NCBI GenBank assembly: GCA_905203045.1
Contig: CAJKUH010000011.1
Span: 1 to 64,000 of the forward strand
Reading direction: 5' to 3'
DNA from: an uncultured Eggerthella sp.
Lineage (GTDB): Bacteria; Actinomycetota; Coriobacteriia; Coriobacteriales; Eggerthellaceae
Length of the DNA: 64,000 nt
Positions 60,863-64,000 of this stretch are shown here, piece after piece (within the stretch, counting starts at the first letter, position 1; each line of letters begins with the position of its first letter). A model generated the notes under the pieces. The model ran no database searches, was not told the origin of the DNA, and saw only the letters and a program-made list of their open reading frames with translations. Both the position numbers and the translations under genes were made by a program.

Positions 60863-61549
60863 GTGAAATTCTTTCTGGACACTGCCGATCTCGACGAGAT
60901 CGAAGAGGCAGCAAGCTGGGGTGCGCTGGCTGGCGTAACCACCAATCCGTCCCTGTACTCCCGCATCGGTGGCAAGCTTGACGACTTCCACAATCACATC
61001 AAGCGCATTTGCGACATCGTGGGCCCCGACTGCCCGGTTTCCGCCGAGTCTGTTGCCATGACGCGCGAAGAGCTTATCGCCGATGGCCGCGAACTTGCCG
61101 CTATCGCCCCTAACGTAGTAGTGAAGATCCCCACCATGGTGGAAGGCCTTGCTGCAACGCACGCTCTGGCCGCAGAGGGCATCCCGGTGAACATGACGCT
61201 GTGCTTCAGCGTTCCCCAGGCCCTTCTTGCTGCCCGTGCCGGTGCCCGCTACATCAGCCCCTTCATCGGTCGTTTCGACGATATCTCCGAAGACGGTCTT
61301 GAGCAGGTAGAGAACATCGTTGCCGCGATTGCCAACTACGACTTCACGGGCAACACCGTCAACGGCGAGCAGGTAGAGATCATCGCCGCTTCCATCCGCA
61401 GCGCCAACCATGTAACCCAGGCAGCGCTGATGGGCGCCGACATCGCAACGGTTCCCTTCGGCGTTCTGAAGAAAATGGTTCAGCATCCCCTTACCGACCG
61501 CGGCCTCGACGCGTTCCTTAAGGACTGGGAGAAAGTCCAGAACGCATGA
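60863..61549 (+). CDS. Transaldolase / fructose-6-phosphate aldolase family protein
   Basis: 228-aa small class I aldolase. The Schiff-base lysine lies in VVVKIPTM; FFLDTAD at the start and VTTNPSLYSR are family signatures. Short members include both true transaldolases and fructose-6-phosphate aldolases, which cannot be told apart here. GTG 60863 follows a perfect AAGGAGG. Its stop overlaps the rho start (ATGA), so the two genes are translationally coupled. Confidence 0.92.
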   Translation: MKFFLDTADLDEIEEAASWGALAGVTTNPSLYSRIGGKLDDFHNHIKRICDIVGPDCPVSAESVAMTREELIADGRELAAIAPNVVVKIPTMVEGLAATHALAAEGIPVNMTLCFSVPQALLAARAGARYISPFIGRFDDISEDGLEQVENIVAAIANYDFTGNTVNGEQVEIIAASIRSANHVTQAALMGADIATVPFGVLKKMVQHPLTDRGLDAFLKDWEKVQNA

Positions 61550-63570
61550 GTGATGCAGAAGTAGTCGAAGAGTCTGCGCCCGAGGAAAAGAAGCCGGCGC
61601 GACCTGCGCGCCGTCGCGTGGCGAAGGCCTCCGACGTCCAGGAAGGTGCGGCCGTGCAGGCTGCGCCTTCCGATTCTGCTGATGCGGCGCCTGCGGCAAA
61701 CGAGGCTGCCCCTTCCGAGGAAAAGCCAAAGCGCCGTCGCGTAAGCAGGAAGAAGAAGGCCGAAGAGGCCCCTGCCGATTCTGCCGAGGCCCCCAAGGCC
61801 AACAAGGAGGAAAAGCCCGAAAAGGCGCAGGACGAGCATCCGAAGAATGCCTCTGAGGAAGGTTCTTCTGCCGAGGCGTCCCAGCCGAAGCAGGAAGAGG
61901 AAGCCAAGGCGGAGGAAGAGCCGAAGCCCAAACGCCGTGGCCGAAAGCCCAAGAAGACCGAAGACGCAGAAGCGGCAAGCCAAGAGGCGCCGGTGCCCGA
62001 AGAGGCCTCCAAAGGCGAAAAGGCAGAAAAGGGCGATCAGCCCCAAGAGCATGATGAGCACCTATCGAATGCCGATTCTGCCGAGCTGGGCGAGCCGACG
62101 GAAGAAGGCGCAGGGGAGCGCAAACCGCGCAACCGCCAGCGCAAGCAGCGCCAGCAGAAGAATTCCAGCGGTCACCAGAAAAACGATCGCAACGATCGCG
62201 GCGATCGCCAGAAGAACGATCGTTACCACAATAACCGTCGCCAGCACCAGCAGAACAGGCGTGAGCCTATGGTGCCCCAAACCTCCAAGGAAGACCTTGC
62301 CAAGCTCAAAGTTGCCGAGCTGCGCGAAAAGGCCCAGGAGCTCGAAGTTGAGTTCAAGGGCCTGAAAAAGGCCGAGCTGGTAGAGGCCGTATTTGCCGCG
62401 AGCGCAAAGGCGGAAGGCTTCGAAGAAGTAAGCGGCATCCTCGATGTGCTTCCCGACGGGTATGGTTTCCTACGCACCAACGGCTATCTTCCCAGCGAAA
62501 AAGACGTGTACGTGGGTGCATCGGTTATTCGCCGCAATCATCTGCGCAAGGGCGATTTCCTTACCGGCCAAACGCGTCCGGCGCGCCCGAAGGAAAAGTT
62601 CGCGGCACTGCAGCGAATCGACACCGTTAACGGCACGCCCCTTGATGAAGTGGGCAAGCGCGTGCGCTTCGCCGATCTGACCCCGGTGTTCCCTGACGAG
62701 CGCTTGGTGCTCGAGCATGGCCGTTCGTCTATCACCTCGCGCGTCATCGACCTGTGCGCACCTATCGGAAAAGGCCAGCGTGGCCTTATCGTTTCGCCCC
62801 CGAAGGCGGGCAAAACCACGATTCTGAAGGACATCGCCGCATCTATCACGGCAAACAATCCGGAAGTGCATTTGATGTGCCTGCTGGTTGACGAGCGCCC
62901 CGAAGAAGTTACCGACATGGAGCGCTCCATTCACGGCGAAGTGATTTCCTCCACGTTCGATATGCCGTGTGAAAACCATGTGGCGGTTTCCGAGATGGTC
63001 ATCGAGCGTGCGAAGCGCCTGGTGGAAAACGGACAAGACGTTGTGATTCTGCTCGACTCGCTTACCCGCTTGGCGCGCGCTTACAACTTGGCACAGCCGG
63101 CATCGGGCCGCATTCTTTCCGGCGGCGTTGATTCCACGGCGCTGTACCCGCCCAAGAAGTTCTTGGGCGCTGCCCGCAACATCGAAGGCGGCGGCAGCCT
63201 TACCATCTTGGCTTCGGCGCTGATCGAAACGGGTTCGAAGATGGACGAGGTCATCTTCGAGGAGTTCAAGGGCACGGGCAACATGGAAGTGAAGCTCGAC
63301 CGCTCCTTGGCCGAGCACCGCATCTTCCCGGCAATCGATCCGGTTGCCTCGGGCACGCGTCGCGAAGATCTGCTGCTTGACCCACAGGAGGCTCCGCTTA
63401 TCTGGGCGGTGCGTCGTGTGTTGGCAAACCGCAACAACGTGGAGCGCGCCATGGACTCGCTTATCAAGTCGCTTAAGCAGACCAACGACAATCAGGAATT
63501 CCTGATGCGTGCTGCCAAGAAAGCGCAGCAGGGCAGGCATTTCGACGACAATGCGCCTCTTGAAATCTAG
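61546..63570 (+). CDS. rho: Transcription termination factor Rho with long disordered N-terminus
   Basis: 674-aa RNA helicase. The first 245 residues are low complexity: acidic Glu/Ala/Pro stretches with basic RRR clusters, then an Asn/Gln/Arg/His-rich segment (about 195-240). The Rho N-terminal and RNA-binding cold-shock-like domain starts at about 246 (SKEDLAKLKVAELREKAQ, then GILDVLPDGYGFLR). Walker A SPPKAGKTT (about 416-425) and LLDSLTRLARAYN follow. Rho extensions occur in actinobacteria and Bacteroides. The ATG overlaps the preceding stop codon. Confidence 0.95.
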   Translation: MSDAEVVEESAPEEKKPARPARRRVAKASDVQEGAAVQAAPSDSADAAPAANEAAPSEEKPKRRRVSRKKKAEEAPADSAEAPKANKEEKPEKAQDEHPKNASEEGSSAEASQPKQEEEAKAEEEPKPKRRGRKPKKTEDAEAASQEAPVPEEASKGEKAEKGDQPQEHDEHLSNADSAELGEPTEEGAGERKPRNRQRKQRQQKNSSGHQKNDRNDRGDRQKNDRYHNNRRQHQQNRREPMVPQTSKEDLAKLKVAELREKAQELEVEFKGLKKAELVEAVFAASAKAEGFEEVSGILDVLPDGYGFLRTNGYLPSEKDVYVGASVIRRNHLRKGDFLTGQTRPARPKEKFAALQRIDTVNGTPLDEVGKRVRFADLTPVFPDERLVLEHGRSSITSRVIDLCAPIGKGQRGLIVSPPKAGKTTILKDIAASITANNPEVHLMCLLVDERPEEVTDMERSIHGEVISSTFDMPCENHVAVSEMVIERAKRLVENGQDVVILLDSLTRLARAYNLAQPASGRILSGGVDSTALYPPKKFLGAARNIEGGGSLTILASALIETGSKMDEVIFEEFKGTGNMEVKLDRSLAEHRIFPAIDPVASGTRREDLLLDPQEAPLIWAVRRVLANRNNVERAMDSLIKSLKQTNDNQEFLMRAAKKAQQGRHFDDNAPLEI

Positions 63571-63802
63571 GAGTTGCGCCGTTCTATGAGCGGCGCAACG
63601 TTCGCTTGGGACGCTGCAGCGTTGTGAGGGCTTCGATGGCGCGGCTGGGCTTCGATTGATCGGGCACGGCTGAGGGCCCGTTCGCCCCCGGTTGGCTAAT
63701 CTGTCCAGGTGCATGCTTGAATGCATGGCTTGGCGCTAAGCGCGTTGCGAATACGTTTGCCCAGACCAAATACGCGTTTGTCGGAGTATTGCTTCCCAGC
63801 TT

Positions 63803-63830
63803 GTTTTGCAATGCGAGATTGCAAAACTTT
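63803..63830 (+). terminator. Possible terminator after rho
   Basis: GTTTTGCAAT (63803-63812) and ATTGCAAAAC (63818-63827) form a perfect 10-bp AT-rich stem followed by TTTCT. The T run is short and the stem weak, so the call is tentative. Confidence 0.4.
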
Positions 63831-63873
63831 CTGTAGTTCGGACGCGACCGCGCATCGTATTTTGCGTATCACG

Positions 63874-63879
63874 TATAAT
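63874..63879 (+). promoter_or_regulatory. -10 box of the gene at the right edge
   Basis: Perfect TATAAT. A -35 is not obvious. Transcription from about 63886 gives a leader of about 65 nt that includes a hairpin at 63894-63916. Confidence 0.5.
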
Positions 63880-63951
63880 GACGAAAACCTTAAGAACCCT
63901 GCCTTATGGCGGGGTTCTGCAATGTATGAACATCTTGTTTTGGGAGGGCCT

Positions 63952-64000
63952 GTGCCTGAAGAACCGTTTTCCCAACATCATGACGGCCCCAAGCCGCCGA
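63952..64000 (+). CDS. Partial CDS running off the right edge
   Basis: GTG 63952 behind GGGAGGG opens a frame of at least 16 codons (VPEEPFSQHHDGPKPP) to the end of the window. Too short to assign a function. In many Gram-positives a ribosomal protein L31 gene follows rho, but this N-terminus does not look like L31. Confidence 0.5.
   Translation, partial: MPEEPFSQHHDGPKPP

Larger units (their letters stand above)
63571..63951. other. Intergenic region after rho
   Basis: No gene supported; the minus-strand frame 63584-63811 is judged spurious. It contains a perfect 9-bp hairpin GTTGCGCCG/CGGCGCAAC at 63573-63599 directly after the rho stop, without a T run, an AT-rich hairpin at 63803-63827 and the promoter of the next gene near 63874. 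A hairpin GAACCC-TGCC/GGCGGGGTTC around 63894-63916 lies in the leader of that gene. Confidence 0.6.

Noticed and set aside
63584..63811. 75-aa minus-strand frame after rho
   Set aside because: No ribosome-binding site, low-complexity composition, and it spans hairpins.

Overview
The window looks like chromosomal sequence of a Gram-positive, moderately GC-rich (roughly 55-60 percent by eye) member of the Actinobacteria, most likely the Coriobacteriia/Eggerthellales. The reasons are a division and cell-wall cluster with SepF and DivIVA but no FtsA, a Rho with a long disordered N-terminal extension, a MurE carrying the DNPR motif of meso-diaminopimelate-type peptidoglycan, and catabolism based on LysR regulators and class III CoA-transferases, which is common in gut Eggerthellaceae. 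The family assignment is inference; no species is named.

Region 1 (1-9330) is an accessory catabolic island. Two closely related LysR regulators (356-1291 and 8410-9330) bracket a short-chain dehydrogenase, a zinc alcohol dehydrogenase, two different CaiB/BaiF-type CoA-transferases and an acyl-CoA dehydrogenase. Three AT-rich gaps (1-355, 1359-2104, 6783-7091) carry candidate operators: a palindrome TAGAACGCGTTCTA in front of the dehydrogenases whose 12-bp core recurs in front of the acyl-CoA dehydrogenase, and a LysR-type T-N11-A box about 75 bp upstream of the predicted start of transcription of the acyl-CoA dehydrogenase. The substrate is unknown. Region 2 (9392-16665) holds a FUSC-type exporter, a second short-chain dehydrogenase, a membrane-anchored CapA-like phosphoesterase, a frameshifted lipoprotein that joins a solute-binding domain to a 5'-nucleotidase C-terminal-like domain, and a stand-alone methionine aminopeptidase.

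Region 3 (17064-22474) is a compact set of genes: amine permease, HAD phosphatase, class III PLP enzyme of the ethanolamine-phosphate/phosphohydroxylysine phospho-lyase type, APH-fold small-molecule kinase, an atypical PII protein, and a convergent coiled-coil ANTAR protein. I read it as a kinase plus phospho-lyase route for ethanolamine or a similar hydroxy-amine, different from the cobalamin-dependent Eut pathway. Region 4 (22620-28037) is housekeeping: nadK, murJ, pyrG, xerD.

Region 5 (28038-48872) is the complete dcw cluster: mraZ, rsmH, ftsL, ftsI, murE, murF, mraY, murD, ftsW, murG, murC, murB, ftsQ, ftsZ, pgeF, a small membrane ORF, yggS, sepF, yggT, divIVA. It ends in a strong terminator. 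Most junctions are within a few bases or overlap, and murB and ftsQ overlap by 65 nt. The 418-nt region before mraZ has arrays of 10-bp-spaced GGG boxes that match the MraZ operator pattern. Region 6 (48873-52796) contains a candidate structured RNA and a TetR-controlled pair, a coiled-coil lipoprotein and a YhgE/ABC-2-like membrane protein.

Region 7 (52840-64000) contains the RNase P RNA gene, a thiamin block (thiamin pyrophosphokinase, TPP riboswitch, thiC, a 31-bp perfect inverted repeat, thiD), then cca, recN, nfo, a transaldolase-like gene overlapping rho, and the first 16 codons of a further gene at the right edge. No tRNA, CRISPR array, prophage or intact insertion sequence was recognised.
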